Positions 26,402 to 36,303 are shown, numbered from the stretch's first letter. The stretch: DNA of 64,000 nt from Marinobacter zhejiangensis (GCF_900114775.1 NZ_FOUE01000002.1:893857-957856), one strand, 5' to 3'. Translations and numbers: made by a program. The notes: generated by a model from the sequence alone, not told the origin.

Positions 26402-27706
26402 ATGAGTTACCGGCTTTACGTCCACTGCGACAGAATGATCACGGACGAATCCCTGGCCAGCCGTGACGTCGTCTTCAACTGGGTCCTGGTGGATGCCGGG
26501 GGGGATGTCCAGGCCAAAGGCAGCGACGACACCAGGGATGCAATTGAGCAGATCCTGGTGCAAAACGCCCTTGATAACGTCAATATGATTGGCCTCATCC
26601 CCGGGGACGAAGTCCTGTTCTGTCTCGCTGACATTCCAGCCAAGCAAAGCCGTTATATCCGTCAGGCCCTGGCATTTTCAGTTGAAGAACAGCTGGCTCA
26701 GGATGTTGAGTCCATGCACCTGGCACTTGGTAAGCGGGGTGACGAAGGCCACCGGGTGGCAGCGATAGATCGCGGCGCTATGACCCGCTGGTATCAGCTG
26801 CTCAATGATTGGGAAAATACCCGCCTCACTGCCATTTATCCCGACGCCGCCTTGTTGCCGGTTCAGGGTAGCGGCTGGTCAATCTGCCTTGCGGGTGAGT
26901 CGGCTTTGCTGTCCAGTGCACAGGGTGAATGGTTGCGGATGAAGTCGGCCAACCTCGCCATGTTTGTCGGGACATTGGCGATGCCCCGTGAGGACGAGGT
27001 GATCGCTGAGATCAGCGTAGCTCTGTATGCTGACCAGCAAAGTCTTGATGATTACCCGGCGGTTGAAGCGGAGTTGAGTTCGAATGGTGTTATTTCGCTC
27101 AATCGTGAGGTGATTGACATTACCCCGGTCGAGCTTCTGGCTCATTCGCATTTCCGGCATCTGTGCGAACCTGTGAACCTATGTGAAGGTGACTTTGCTA
27201 CTGATAGCAGAAAAACCAGTGCACTTCGCCCGTGGCGACCCCTGATCGCAGTCGCATGCACCTGGTTTGTGCTTCAGGTTGGCCTGGAGATTGGCCTTGG
27301 CTATTACCAGCAGCACCAAGCTGAGCAGCTGCGGGAACAGGCGATGGCGATCTATCGCCAGCACTTTCCCGATGACCGGAGAGCCCATGCTGGCAATATC
27401 CAGCGGGTGCTCCAGGGCCAGCTCAGGGTGGCGGGTAATCAGGGTGGAAGCTCCGATTTCCTGTCACTGATCAAACAGACCGGGCAGCAGTTTGAGGCGC
27501 TGCCAGGCAAGGAAGCGGTGACGTTCTCGTCACTGAACTACAGTCAGTCCAGAGGGGAGCTGATCGTGGACCTTCGGGCGGACACGTTTAACAAGTTGAG
27601 TGCGCTTAGAAACGGACTCGTTCAGCAGGGGCTGGATGCAGACATCGGTTCTGTCGTCAACGAAGCCAGCGGCGCTCGTGGCCGCCTGACGATTTCAGGA
27701 GGTTGA
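26402..27706 (+). CDS. gspL: Type II secretion protein GspL
   Basis: This 434-residue protein has an actin-like cytoplasmic domain (about 1-270, including LVDAGGDVQAKG and ALAFSVEEQLAQDVESMHLALG), a membrane segment near residues 280-300 (PLIAVACTWFVLQVGLEIGLGY), and a ferredoxin-like periplasmic domain at the end. GspL recruits GspE to the membrane and binds GspM. It lies 20 bases after gspK with AAGGA before the ATG. Confidence 0.9.
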   Translation: MSYRLYVHCDRMITDESLASRDVVFNWVLVDAGGDVQAKGSDDTRDAIEQILVQNALDNVNMIGLIPGDEVLFCLADIPAKQSRYIRQALAFSVEEQLAQDVESMHLALGKRGDEGHRVAAIDRGAMTRWYQLLNDWENTRLTAIYPDAALLPVQGSGWSICLAGESALLSSAQGEWLRMKSANLAMFVGTLAMPREDEVIAEISVALYADQQSLDDYPAVEAELSSNGVISLNREVIDITPVELLAHSHFRHLCEPVNLCEGDFATDSRKTSALRPWRPLIAVACTWFVLQVGLEIGLGYYQQHQAEQLREQAMAIYRQHFPDDRRAHAGNIQRVLQGQLRVAGNQGGSSDFLSLIKQTGQQFEALPGKEAVTFSSLNYSQSRGELIVDLRADTFNKLSALRNGLVQQGLDADIGSVVNEASGARGRLTISGG

Positions 27707-27710
27707 TGCG

Positions 27711-28238
27711 GTGTTTGACAAACTGAAAGAAAACCCCGCCGTAGGGAAACTGATCGCACAATATGACCACCTTCCGAAGAGGGACCAGCAGGCGCTGACG
27801 GTTCTTTTGGTCGCCCTGGTGATTGCGGTTATCTACTTCGCTATCTGGCGCCCTGCCACGGAGTTTCACGCTGCTGCGGAGGCTTCTCGGGAAAATGCCG
27901 AAGAATTGCTGGCCTGGATGTCTGCCAACCGTCAGGGCATTCAATCTTTGGCGCAGTCCAGTGCCCGAGGCACCGGTAATAACAGCCAGATTACCGACGG
28001 GCGGGCGTTGATGTCGACCGTTACCCGTAGCGCCGGGGAATCCGGGCTGTCGCTGAACCGTTTTGAACCCAGTGGCGACAGCGCCATCAGGGTCTGGCTG
28101 GAGGATGTACCCTTCCAGAGCGTTGCCTCTTGGATCGAACGCCTCAACGATGAGTTTGGTGTTGTTGTGGAGCAGGCATCCTTTGACCGGCAGGACAGTC
28201 CCGGCATCGTTACGGCGAGGCTGACCCTGTCGATATAG
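27711..28238 (+). CDS. gspM: Type II secretion protein GspM
   Basis: This 175-residue protein has a short cytoplasmic start, one membrane segment near residues 26-45 (ALTVLLVALVIAVIYFAIW), and a periplasmic ferredoxin-like domain with LSLNRFEPSGDSAIRVWLEDVPF and the SWIERLNDEFGV region. It stabilises GspL in the platform. The start is GTG with AGGAGG 9 bases before it. It is the last gene of the gsp run; no gspN or gspD follows. Confidence 0.9.
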   Translation: MFDKLKENPAVGKLIAQYDHLPKRDQQALTVLLVALVIAVIYFAIWRPATEFHAAAEASRENAEELLAWMSANRQGIQSLAQSSARGTGNNSQITDGRALMSTVTRSAGESGLSLNRFEPSGDSAIRVWLEDVPFQSVASWIERLNDEFGVVVEQASFDRQDSPGIVTARLTLSI

Positions 28239-28291
28239 AAGGCTCTACCCGAGTGGGCGGGAATCCCATAATTCACGAGGGGAGTTCAGTA

Positions 28292-28960
28292 ATGGCAACC
28301 GGTCATCAAAACAATAACAACTCACCAGAAGCTGTTGTAGTACGACTCGATGAAGCTTCCATCAACGAGGCCAAGTCCATTCTGTTTCAGGCCTATCGGC
28401 ATGAGCCGACGTTTCAGTACCTGTTTGACCACCGCCGTCCGGGCTACGAACAGAGGGTCAGGGCCACGATTCGTGAGCTGATTAATCTTTATTTTGAGCT
28501 TAATCAGGAAGCGGTTGGTGTCATGGTCAATGAAACCCTGGTGGCCGTGGCGTTTATCGGCGAGCCGGAGCTCAGGCTCAACCTTGCCGACCAGTTCAGT
28601 TGGCGTATCCGGATGATGCTAACTGCCGGTTTTGCCTGTACCCGAAGATACCTTGATTACCATGAGAAGATCCGTTCGTTACTTCCTCAGCCCCAGGCTC
28701 ATCAGCTTCCGCTGATGGGGGTCAACCCCAAATACCAGAACCGGGGTTATGGTCGAGTGCTGCTTGAGGCGGTGATTAGACTATGCGCAGACAATCCCCG
28801 TGGTAGTGGGTTGGTACTGGACACCGGAAATAGCCGTTATCTCCAGTTCTATGAGTCCGAAGGGTTTAAAAGTTTAGGCAAGATCCAGTTGGGGAGCTTT
28901 GAGGATTACGTGCTCTTCCGTCAAATTGAGCCTAGAAGTAAAGTTAACAATATAGCGTAA
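28292..28960 (+). CDS. GNAT-family N-acetyltransferase
   Basis: This 222-residue protein has a GNAT core in its second half: [25 protein letters not shown] holds the acetyl-CoA-binding RxxGxG/A element, and [25 protein letters not shown] is the C-terminal beta4-beta5 region. An N-terminal Asn-rich stretch precedes it. The substrate is unknown. The ATG at 28292 is chosen for GAGGGGAG just upstream. It sits after gspM in the same direction, but its role there is unclear. Confidence 0.8.
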   Translation: MATGHQNNNNSPEAVVVRLDEASINEAKSILFQAYRHEPTFQYLFDHRRPGYEQRVRATIRELINLYFELNQEAVGVMVNETLVAVAFIGEPELRLNLADQFSWRIRMMLTAGFACTRRYLDYHEKIRSLLPQPQAHQLPLMGVNPKYQNRGYGRVLLEAVIRLCADNPRGSGLVLDTGNSRYLQFYESEGFKSLGKIQLGSFEDYVLFRQIEPRSKVNNIA

Positions 28961-28995
28961 CCATAAGAAAAATAGCATTTATACCGGGAGTGTTT

Positions 28996-30357
28996 GTGTC
29001 CGACATCCAACAGTATGACTTGATCGTTATTGGCGCTGGCTCCGGCGGTGTCCGGCTTGCTCGTATGTCTGCCCAGCGAGGCGCGCGGGTGGCGGTTGTT
29101 GAGTCCCGTTATCTTGGTGGCACCTGCGTGAACGTTGGCTGCGTCCCCAAGAAGCTGTTTGTTTATGGTGCTCACGTAAGTGAAGAGCTGGAGGATGCTT
29201 CCGGCTACGGCTGGCAGGTGCCCCAGGACCAGGTGGCATTCAACTGGCCGACGCTGGTCGCCAACAAGAATGCGGAAATTGAACGCCTGAATGGTGTCTA
29301 TCAGCGTTTGCTGGTCAATGCTGGCGTCACGATCATTGAGGGCAGTGCCAGCCTGCTGGATGCGAATACAGTTGAAGTCGGCGGGCAGCAGTATCACGCT
29401 GAACACATCACGATTGCGACAGGCAGTTGGCCCGTGGTACCCCAGATTCCTGGGCGGGAGTTTATTCTGACCTCAAACGAGATGTTCTATCTGCCCCAGC
29501 TTCCCCGCCATGCGGTCGTTTGGGGCGGGGGGTATATTGCTGTTGAGTTTGCCGGGATTTTAGCGGGGTTGGGTGTTGAAACCACGCTGATCTATCGCGG
29601 CGACCTGTTCCTCCGTGGGTTTGACGATGATGTCCGCCAGTTCATGGTGGATGAAATGAAGAAAAAGGGTATCCGCCTGAAATTTGGCGTCACGATTGAG
29701 TCTGTCGAATCTGAAGGCGGGCATTATCTGGCACGACTGTCTGATGGCAGCACCCTGAGTACCGGACTGGTCATGGCCGCGACTGGGCGCAGGGCGCTGA
29801 CGGACGGCTTGGGACTTGAGGCGCTGGGGGTTGAGTTTCAGCCCTCCGGACATATTCAGGTGGACCAGGACTTCCGGACATCGGTGCCGAGCATCAGTGC
29901 GCTGGGGGATGTTATCGGAACACCTCAATTGACGCCGGTTGCCCTGGCCCAGGCCATGGTTTTGTGCCGCCAGCTGTTTGGCGACGGTGAGGGTGAAATG
30001 GACTATGACAACATCCCCACAGCGGTATTCTGTCAGCCAAACATTGGCACGGTGGGCCTGACAGAAGCGGAGGCGCGGGATCGCGGCTTTGACGTAACCA
30101 TTTTCCGCTCTGAGTTCAAACCGATGAAGTACGTGCTGACCGGACGTGATGAGCGTTGTCTGATGAAGCTGGTTGTCGACAGCACAACGGATCGTGTGCT
30201 CGGTGCCCACATGGTCGGTCCGGATGCAGGGGAGATTACCCAGGGCCTCGCTGTCGCCATCAAGTGCGGGGCGACCAAGGCTCAGTTCGACAGCACCATT
30301 GGTATCCACCCGACGTCGGCCGAAGAATTTGTGACCATGCGTGAACCGGTCAGCTGA
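28996..30357 (+). CDS. gor: Glutathione-disulfide reductase
   Basis: This 453-residue flavoprotein reduces GSSG to GSH with NADPH in the cytoplasm. The FAD motif is [19 protein letters not shown], the redox disulfide is in [14 protein letters not shown], the NAD(P) motif is [21 protein letters not shown], and the dimer-interface end is [13 protein letters not shown], which carries the catalytic His. The start is probably the GTG at 28996, 5 bases after GGGAG; a GTG at 28990 is possible. A perfect 22-bp palindrome covers its last codons and stop. Confidence 0.93.
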   Translation: MSDIQQYDLIVIGAGSGGVRLARMSAQRGARVAVVESRYLGGTCVNVGCVPKKLFVYGAHVSEELEDASGYGWQVPQDQVAFNWPTLVANKNAEIERLNGVYQRLLVNAGVTIIEGSASLLDANTVEVGGQQYHAEHITIATGSWPVVPQIPGREFILTSNEMFYLPQLPRHAVVWGGGYIAVEFAGILAGLGVETTLIYRGDLFLRGFDDDVRQFMVDEMKKKGIRLKFGVTIESVESEGGHYLARLSDGSTLSTGLVMAATGRRALTDGLGLEALGVEFQPSGHIQVDQDFRTSVPSISALGDVIGTPQLTPVALAQAMVLCRQLFGDGEGEMDYDNIPTAVFCQPNIGTVGLTEAEARDRGFDVTIFRSEFKPMKYVLTGRDERCLMKLVVDSTTDRVLGAHMVGPDAGEITQGLAVAIKCGATKAQFDSTIGIHPTSAEEFVTMREPVS

Positions 30358-30364
30358 CCGGTTC
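30343..30364. repeat. Perfect 22-bp palindrome over the gor stop codon
   Basis: GAACCGGTCAG at 30343-30353 is followed directly by its exact reverse complement, 30354-30364, with no loop. The gor TGA (30355-30357) lies inside. In RNA this could form a hairpin with a small forced loop, but no T-run follows, so it is not a standard terminator. Confidence 0.6.
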
Positions 30365-30396
30365 GATACTTGGGCTCGATGTGGTGAGGGCGCTCG

Positions 30397-32331
30397 CTAA
30401 ATAGAGAGCCAGCGGCTGAGAGTCGCGCGTAGCTGCTCTCTACGCACAGGCTTGGAGATGTAGTCGTCCATGCCTGCGGAATGGCAGGCTGCCTGGGTTC
30501 CTGGTAGCACGTCGGCCGTTAATGCAATGATCGGAATTCGGGGATGGCCGTTCTGGCTTTCCCACTCCCTGATAGTCCGCGTGGCTTCGTACCCGTCCAT
30601 CACCGGCATCTGACAGTCCATGAGAACAACCTGGTAGTTAAACTGACCAGAGCAGAAGCGCTGTACCGCGTCGTGACCATTGCTTACGGCATCGGTTTCA
30701 AACCCTAAGCGGCTCATCAGTGCGCTGGCCACTCTCTGGTTGACGTGGTTATCCTCAACGACCAGGGCCCTGACGGCTTCCAAAGACCGTTCTTTATTGC
30801 GTTGTGGGGAGGGAGGGGCTTCGGGTTCAACTGGCTCAGGCAAGTCCAGCTCGAACGGAATCTCTATGCTGAAGGCCGACCCGATGCCGAAGTCTGTCTC
30901 AAGGTTGACGTGCCCGCCCATCAGCTCAACCAATTTCTGCACCAGCGCCAGGCCAATGCCCGTTCCCCCGTGTTGGCGGCTGTGGCTGCTATCCAGCAGC
31001 TCAAAGGGTTTGAAAATCTCAGACAGGCGGTCTTGGGGAATGCCGTTGCCAGAATCCTGAACGGTGCATTGCAGCACCATGCAGGTATCTTCCAGGTATT
31101 GCCATTCTGCCAGTACGGTAACGCCTCCTTGTTCGGTAAATTTGATGGCGTTGTCCAGCAAGCCCGCCAATATCTTGCGGAAGCGTGCCGGGTCGCCCTG
31201 GACCCGGGCCTGTTCCGGCCAACTGCCGAGGAACCGGAGGACCAGGGTTAACCCATGTTGTTCAGCCACGTGGCGGTAGGTCGCGACGCAGTTCTGGATG
31301 AGCTGGCGAACGTCGAACGCTGAGTTATCGAGTGCGAGCTTACCGCGATCCATCCGGGAGATGTCGAGGATGTCACTGATGACGGTCAACAGGTCCTCGG
31401 TAGAACGGCGGGCTGTTCGTAAATAGTCTTCCTGCTTGTCGCTCAACGGCTCGTCGGCAATCAGTTCCAGGTTGCCCAGCATGCTGTTGAGTGGGGTCCG
31501 CAGTTCATGGCTCATAACAGCGAGAAACTCGGATTTAGCGCGGTTTGCCGCTTCAGCCTTTTCTCGGGCGTTTTCGGTGGCTGACAGCACCTGGTCTCTG
31601 GATGACTTCAGCGATTCAAGGTGGCGGGCGAGGGCATTCAGCTGGTTCTCAAGCTTGGCGACTTCAAGGGTCTTGGGGCTTGTTGATTCGGGTTGTTGGT
31701 GGTATTCGCCTTTGCTCAGTGCCTCGATCCGCTGGGACAGCATATGGATGGGTTCCACCAAGCCGGTAAGGGTTCGCCGGGAGACCAGCATCGTAAACAG
31801 CAACAGGGAAAGGCCAACAATAATGGATGACCAGAGAATGTCGTTCTGTCGGGCCGCTATGACCCCGGGGGACACACCGACCTCAACAGTGCCCAATCTC
31901 AGGGTGCTGTTTGTGAAGCCAAAGCTCGGCTCAAACCAGCTACCATTGCGGGGGTCAGTCATGTCGAGCGGCTGCTGAAGAATGTCAGCTTTGAAGACGT
32001 CAAGCGTGGCGCCTTCCGGTGTGACATTGCGGCTAATCGACCCCATCACCCGCCCACCGATATCGGTCACCCGAATCCACTCGGCGCTACTCTTGTCCAG
32101 CGCGCGTTCAATGATCTGGTTCAACAGCCGGGTGTTCCCCGAGACGACGGCATATTCCACCGCCGGTGCCAGGTTTTCAGCCAGGAGCTGACTGCTGCGC
32201 GCGAGCTCCTTCTGAGCGTCAGCGATTCGAGCCGAGGTAAAGAAAAACAGCAGCATCAGGAACATCAGCAGCGCTGGCACAACGACCAACCCTAAAAGCT
32301 TCCTGCTTAGAGGCCGATGACGGGCTTTCAT
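30397..32331 (-). CDS. Hybrid sensor histidine kinase with receiver domain
   Basis: This 644-residue membrane protein has membrane segments at about 13-33 and 167-184 enclosing a periplasmic sensor of some 130 residues, and a HAMP-like linker (about 185-240). A coiled coil leads to the HisKA box SEFLAVMSHELRTPLNSMLG with phospho-His H275. The HATPase shows DNAIKFT, VQDSGNGIP and HGGTGIGLALVQKL. A C-terminal receiver carries VVEDNHVNQRVA, LMDCQMPVMDGYEATR and KPV. It overlaps the upstream binding-protein gene by 4 bases. It likely reads a ligand state through that periplasmic protein and passes phosphate to an HPt or regulator not seen here. Confidence 0.9.
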   Translation of the reverse strand: MKARHRPLSRKLLGLVVVPALLMFLMLLFFFTSARIADAQKELARSSQLLAENLAPAVEYAVVSGNTRLLNQIIERALDKSSAEWIRVTDIGGRVMGSISRNVTPEGATLDVFKADILQQPLDMTDPRNGSWFEPSFGFTNSTLRLGTVEVGVSPGVIAARQNDILWSSIIVGLSLLLFTMLVSRRTLTGLVEPIHMLSQRIEALSKGEYHQQPESTSPKTLEVAKLENQLNALARHLESLKSSRDQVLSATENAREKAEAANRAKSEFLAVMSHELRTPLNSMLGNLELIADEPLSDKQEDYLRTARRSTEDLLTVISDILDISRMDRGKLALDNSAFDVRQLIQNCVATYRHVAEQHGLTLVLRFLGSWPEQARVQGDPARFRKILAGLLDNAIKFTEQGGVTVLAEWQYLEDTCMVLQCTVQDSGNGIPQDRLSEIFKPFELLDSSHSRQHGGTGIGLALVQKLVELMGGHVNLETDFGIGSAFSIEIPFELDLPEPVEPEAPPSPQRNKERSLEAVRALVVEDNHVNQRVASALMSRLGFETDAVSNGHDAVQRFCSGQFNYQVVLMDCQMPVMDGYEATRTIREWESQNGHPRIPIIALTADVLPGTQAACHSAGMDDYISKPVRREQLRATLSRWLSI

Positions 32332-33323
32332 GGCCGTCCTCCTTGCTCTGACGGCTGATATTGCAGCTTCAGGCCGTCAATTAGAGCGTCCTTGTCAGGC
32401 ACCGGAATGTTGAGGGAGTGGGCGACCTGCTGGTTGATTTCGACATCGAACTCGATCGGATGGCTGGGGGGGAGCAGTTCACCGGTATCGTGGTAGTGAC
32501 TGATCTGCAGGGCGGCGGCCCTGGCCATGGCTTCCAGGGGTGGAAAGGTGGAGGCGAGGACGCCGGCCCTGACAAAGGCCCGGCCGGGCCCGACCACAAC
32601 CCGGTTCTTTCGGTAGGCCGTCAGCAAAATGTGTTTGATTGTTTGCGGGTTGAAAATAACCGGATCGGGAACCGCAAGCAGGAAATCACCGTAGCTGAGG
32701 GCCCGTGACAGCGTGCCAATCAGGCTTTCCTCATCTCTGACGGTAAACACTCGGGCTTCAAGGTCGTAGCCCTGTAACTCGCGAATAAGCTCATCGTAGT
32801 GGGTTTCATAGCCTGGTTGGACCAGCAACGCTACGCGACTGGCTTGCGGCAGTATCAATTTCCCAAGCAGGGCCTGGCGGACTAGCGGTGCGTCGTAGTA
32901 CACCGAGGAAATCGGCGTCTCACCGCGTTCAGCGTAGCGGGAAAACTGGTCTTCGGTGACCATCAGCGCCAGTGTTGGCGGCCATGATGAACTCTGGTGA
33001 GCCTGGGCGAGTGCGGAACCGCCCAGGGTAATCACCAGGCGACCAGGATCAACGGCGGCTTCAGCGTCGGAGTAGGGAACGATATCCACCTCATCCCCAA
33101 GGTAGCGCTTGAGCAAATCAATAAAGCGAAGATTGAAGGTGGTGTTGTCAGAACCCACGAGCAGGACCGACTGTCGGTGTGGCGAGCTGTCATTGTTGTT
33201 GCCGCCATGTTCCGCTGTGGCTGGCAGGCTAACGAAGGTGCAGAGTGCTATGAAGACCAAGGACCACAGTCGTTGCCAGCGATTGTCTGCTCCATTGTTT
33301 ACTGTACCGTCTGTGCTGGTCAT
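32328..33323 (-). CDS. Periplasmic ABC-type substrate-binding protein of a sensing module
   Basis: This 331-residue protein has a signal peptide ending near PATAEH. The body matches the TrpX/PF04392-like binding proteins: SVLLVGSDNTTFNLRFIDLLKRYL, VTLGGSALAQAH, ISSVYYDAPLVRQALLGKLILPQASRVALLV and IFNPQTIKHILLTAYRKNRVVVG. No permease or ATPase gene is beside it. Instead it is sandwiched between a TonB receptor gene and a hybrid kinase, so it probably delivers a ligand signal to the kinase rather than to a transporter; this is inference. The ATG at 33323 (AAGG just upstream) is preferred to a TTG at 33338. Confidence 0.75.
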   Translation of the reverse strand: MTSTDGTVNNGADNRWQRLWSLVFIALCTFVSLPATAEHGGNNNDSSPHRQSVLLVGSDNTTFNLRFIDLLKRYLGDEVDIVPYSDAEAAVDPGRLVITLGGSALAQAHQSSSWPPTLALMVTEDQFSRYAERGETPISSVYYDAPLVRQALLGKLILPQASRVALLVQPGYETHYDELIRELQGYDLEARVFTVRDEESLIGTLSRALSYGDFLLAVPDPVIFNPQTIKHILLTAYRKNRVVVGPGRAFVRAGVLASTFPPLEAMARAAALQISHYHDTGELLPPSHPIEFDVEINQQVAHSLNIPVPDKDALIDGLKLQYQPSEQGGRP

Positions 33324-33403
33324 TACCTGCCTTGGCAATTATTAAGTCTGCAAGCCACCTGGGGCGTTGATGGCGCGACGATGTCCGTCATTGATCTGGA
33401 GTA

Positions 33404-35476
33404 CTAGAACCTCAGACCGGCTTCAATGAAGACTTGATTGGGGTCCTCAATGTTGTTCTCCCGACTGACGGGGGGTGTATCGTGAAAATAGTGCTGGAAG
33501 ATGACGGCCACATCGTAGCTAAGTCTAGGTGTATATACGGCTTTTGCCACTCGGAGGTCTGCTCGTTTAAAGGGGCCGCGGGCAAACTCCTCGACATAGT
33601 AAAAAGCGGTGGCTGAAGAAAGGTCCCAGGCATAATCCTGAATCCAGACAAAGCTGCCGGAATGTTTCGCGCTTAGCCGGCTTTCGAGTCTGATGAACCG
33701 ATGGGTTTCTTCAGGGGTGGGCGGTCCGGTGTAACGGCCATCCTGATCAAGGTAGGCATACGTTAGGCGCAATTGGGTGTCGGGATACTCCAGAGAGGCC
33801 TCCAGTTCAACGCCTTGCTGATCAAGCGCCACATTATTGCCAATGGTCCACTCTTCGACATTCAGAACCCCAGCGATGACATCTCGCAGGTCATCGTTGA
33901 AGTATTTAACCTCAGTCGATAGCAGGCCATTGCCGAGCCGGAACTGGCCGAAATAACTGATCTCGCGGGACGTGATTTGTTCTTCAGTCAGGTCTCCGGA
34001 GCCCTGCACGGACGGGCCTACCCGCTGTTCTTCCAGAAACGCGAAGGCGTCTGGTGACAGGTTGGTAACCCGGTAGCCCCAGTCAGCTTCCTGCTCGAAG
34101 GCATCCGGGGTGCGGACCGCTTCTGAGTAGACAAACCTGAGCGTTTGGTTATCGGTAAGGTGGAAATTGGCTGCGACCCGTGGGGACAGGAAGGTCTCAT
34201 CCACGGTTGTCGTCGTCTCCCAGTTCGCACCGGCATTGAAGGTGACCCAGTTGACCGGGGTGTACTCGAAATTGCCGAAGACCCGGGACTGGTAGTTTGC
34301 GCCCTTGCCGTTGAAAAAGGTGTCTGATTCAAAGCGGTCTTCCCGGTAGCCCAGGCCTGAGACAATACGGAAGTCTGGCGTGATGATCAGGGTGTCCTGA
34401 AGCTCCAGCTCAAGGCGGGATTCGTTCAGGTTCTGATTGACGTCCGCACAAAAATCGACGCCAAGTCCTTGGGGGCAGGTTCTCCACGCCTGGGTACGGT
34501 CGTAGTCCTGGTAGCTTGTCATCAGGTGCAGGAAGTGGTTTTCCGATTGGGTATACCGCCAGGTTGCCTGCAGGTAGTAATCCCGGACATCGACATCGGG
34601 GTCGTTGAGAGCCCCAAACTCTTCGCCGATTCGCCGCCTGTCGTCCTCATCCGTACCATCGGTAACACCGGCGCGAACTTCAACCGCGTTTCGGTTGTTC
34701 AGCGTCGCGATCGCGTCATAGGAGAAGAAGTTCAGGGCGTAGCCATCGTGGAAGGAGACTTTGTTGTCGTTGTCGTCGAAGCGGTAGTCAAAGCCGTCGG
34801 ACCCCCTTCGCTCGTAAGACAGGCGCCAGTCATAGTCATCCCCGGTATTTCCGGTGGAGCCGAACAGCTGCTTGTGCCCAAGTCCGCCATAGGAGCTGTG
34901 GAGGTTGACGCCTTCGGTGTCCGCTGGTGACTTGGTGATGATGTTGATGGTGCCAAGGAATGCGTTGATGCCATAGGCTGCCGCATTAGGGCCGCGACTG
35001 ACCTCTATCCTCTCAATGTTTTCAATGGCGACCGGCATGGTATTCCAGTCGACGTTAGACAGGTTTGGCTGGTACGCCGTGCGTCCATCGATCTGCACCT
35101 GCAAGCGACGTTGTTCATAGGCGACGGTGCCATGGTAGCTGGTCACCGGGCTGTTACTTCCCACGTGCCCGACGGTCATACCAGGTACCAGGCGAAACAC
35201 CTCGGCCAGATTCAGGATGCCCAGGTCCCTGATCAGACTGCCGCGGATAACCGTCGTGGAGCCGGGCACCCGTGACTTGGGCTGGCGCAGCTTGGTGGTG
35301 CTCAGAACTTCCGGAACCGGCTCTTCAAGCAGAAAGCTGTAGTCGGCTTCGAACGAGTCGGAAAGGTCCAGTGAATCGCCGCTGAAATCGTCATTGGCAA
35401 CTGCCGGCGTCAAGGTACAGCAGCTGAGTAGGATCAGTGTTTGGAGCTTGGCGGTATCTTTGCGGTCTGAGGGCAT
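33404..35476 (-). CDS. TonB-dependent outer-membrane receptor
   Basis: This 690-residue protein has a signal peptide (cut near TPAVA-ND). The plug domain runs from about 60 to 175, with PGSTTVIRGSLIRDLGILNLAEVFRLVPGM and IERIEVSRGPNAAAYGINAFLGTINIITKSP. A 22-strand-type beta barrel follows, ending in EAGLRF with the terminal Phe typical of outer-membrane barrels. A TonB box is not obvious; EVLSTTK before the plug could serve. The substrate is not readable. Transcribed before the binding protein and sensor kinase, it likely imports the ligand that they sense. The ATG at 35476 gives the best signal peptide; an ATG at 35512 is upstream. Confidence 0.88.
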   Translation of the reverse strand: MPSDRKDTAKLQTLILLSCCTLTPAVANDDFSGDSLDLSDSFEADYSFLLEEPVPEVLSTTKLRQPKSRVPGSTTVIRGSLIRDLGILNLAEVFRLVPGMTVGHVGSNSPVTSYHGTVAYEQRRLQVQIDGRTAYQPNLSNVDWNTMPVAIENIERIEVSRGPNAAAYGINAFLGTINIITKSPADTEGVNLHSSYGGLGHKQLFGSTGNTGDDYDWRLSYERRGSDGFDYRFDDNDNKVSFHDGYALNFFSYDAIATLNNRNAVEVRAGVTDGTDEDDRRRIGEEFGALNDPDVDVRDYYLQATWRYTQSENHFLHLMTSYQDYDRTQAWRTCPQGLGVDFCADVNQNLNESRLELELQDTLIITPDFRIVSGLGYREDRFESDTFFNGKGANYQSRVFGNFEYTPVNWVTFNAGANWETTTTVDETFLSPRVAANFHLTDNQTLRFVYSEAVRTPDAFEQEADWGYRVTNLSPDAFAFLEEQRVGPSVQGSGDLTEEQITSREISYFGQFRLGNGLLSTEVKYFNDDLRDVIAGVLNVEEWTIGNNVALDQQGVELEASLEYPDTQLRLTYAYLDQDGRYTGPPTPEETHRFIRLESRLSAKHSGSFVWIQDYAWDLSSATAFYYVEEFARGPFKRADLRVAKAVYTPRLSYDVAVIFQHYFHDTPPVSRENNIEDPNQVFIEAGLRF

Positions 35477-35631
35477 AAGGCAATCTTTGTATACGGCGCC
35501 AGGTCTTGGCATTATGGCGCAAAGCCGGAACGATTGGGCGAAAAGAGCCTAGCTGGATAATAAGCCACATAGCTATGGCTTGTCTGCCGTGACGGGAAAG
35601 AATGTACAGCATGATGCCTGGAGTGAAATCG

Positions 35632-36303
35632 ATGAGCTGTTGGGATGTCCTGGGAATAGAACCGACACGCAATGCCTCTGCCATACAGGATGCCTATAGC
35701 CAGCAGGTGAAGTTTGCCAATCAGGATGAAGCTGAAGCCTTGCAGCGAGCGCTGAATGAGGCCTTGGCCGAAGCGGGGTTCGATCAGCCGGCGGCCGTTG
35801 GCCGTTCTGAAGCGGTTCCTGTCCAGCAGGCGGATGAGTCGAACGTCGATGCAGCGCTCTCAGCGCAGGAACACCAGATTGTCCGGGAGGTTGTCCTGCA
35901 GGTTCGCGCCTTGCTGAATGATCCGGTCAGGGCAAGTGATGTTGCTGTCTGGCGTGCCGTGTTGACTGAGCCGCCCGCGGATCAGCAAGCGATGAAAGTT
36001 GAACTGGGTGCCCAGCTTGAAGGGCAGTTGCGGCCGATGGCAAAGCAGGGCGGGCTTCCGACTGATGTGGCGGGCTTTCTGGGCCATTGGTTTGGCTGGG
36101 AGGAGTTGAGTCCGTCTGCCGACTCTGTTGCTCAGCCCGGGCAGCAGGGAGTTCGAGGTGACCTGGGCACAGCTGAGGAAGAACTGGATCCTGTGAGCGC
36201 CGCTGAACGGGAATCCATGAAAAGCTTCTGGCCGGCGGTTATCGGCTGGATTGTGGGCCTGGTGGTGCTGACCAGTCTGTTCAGCACCATAACGGGTCAG
36301 TAA
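35632..36303 (+). CDS. J-domain-like protein without HPD, with C-terminal membrane anchor
   Basis: This 223-residue protein begins SCWDVLGIEPTRNASAIQDAYSQQVKFA, which resembles helices I and II of a J domain. The HPD tripeptide needed for DnaK stimulation is missing and a short acidic loop replaces it. A charged middle region follows, and then a single membrane helix near the C-terminus (FWPAVIGWIVGLVVLTSLFSTI). Function unknown; it may be a degenerate J-protein tethered to the inner membrane. The ATG at 35632 has GGAG 8 bases upstream; ATG at 35602 is possible. It is divergent from the TonB gene and convergent with the symporter gene. Confidence 0.65.
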   Translation: MSCWDVLGIEPTRNASAIQDAYSQQVKFANQDEAEALQRALNEALAEAGFDQPAAVGRSEAVPVQQADESNVDAALSAQEHQIVREVVLQVRALLNDPVRASDVAVWRAVLTEPPADQQAMKVELGAQLEGQLRPMAKQGGLPTDVAGFLGHWFGWEELSPSADSVAQPGQQGVRGDLGTAEEELDPVSAAERESMKSFWPAVIGWIVGLVVLTSLFSTITGQ

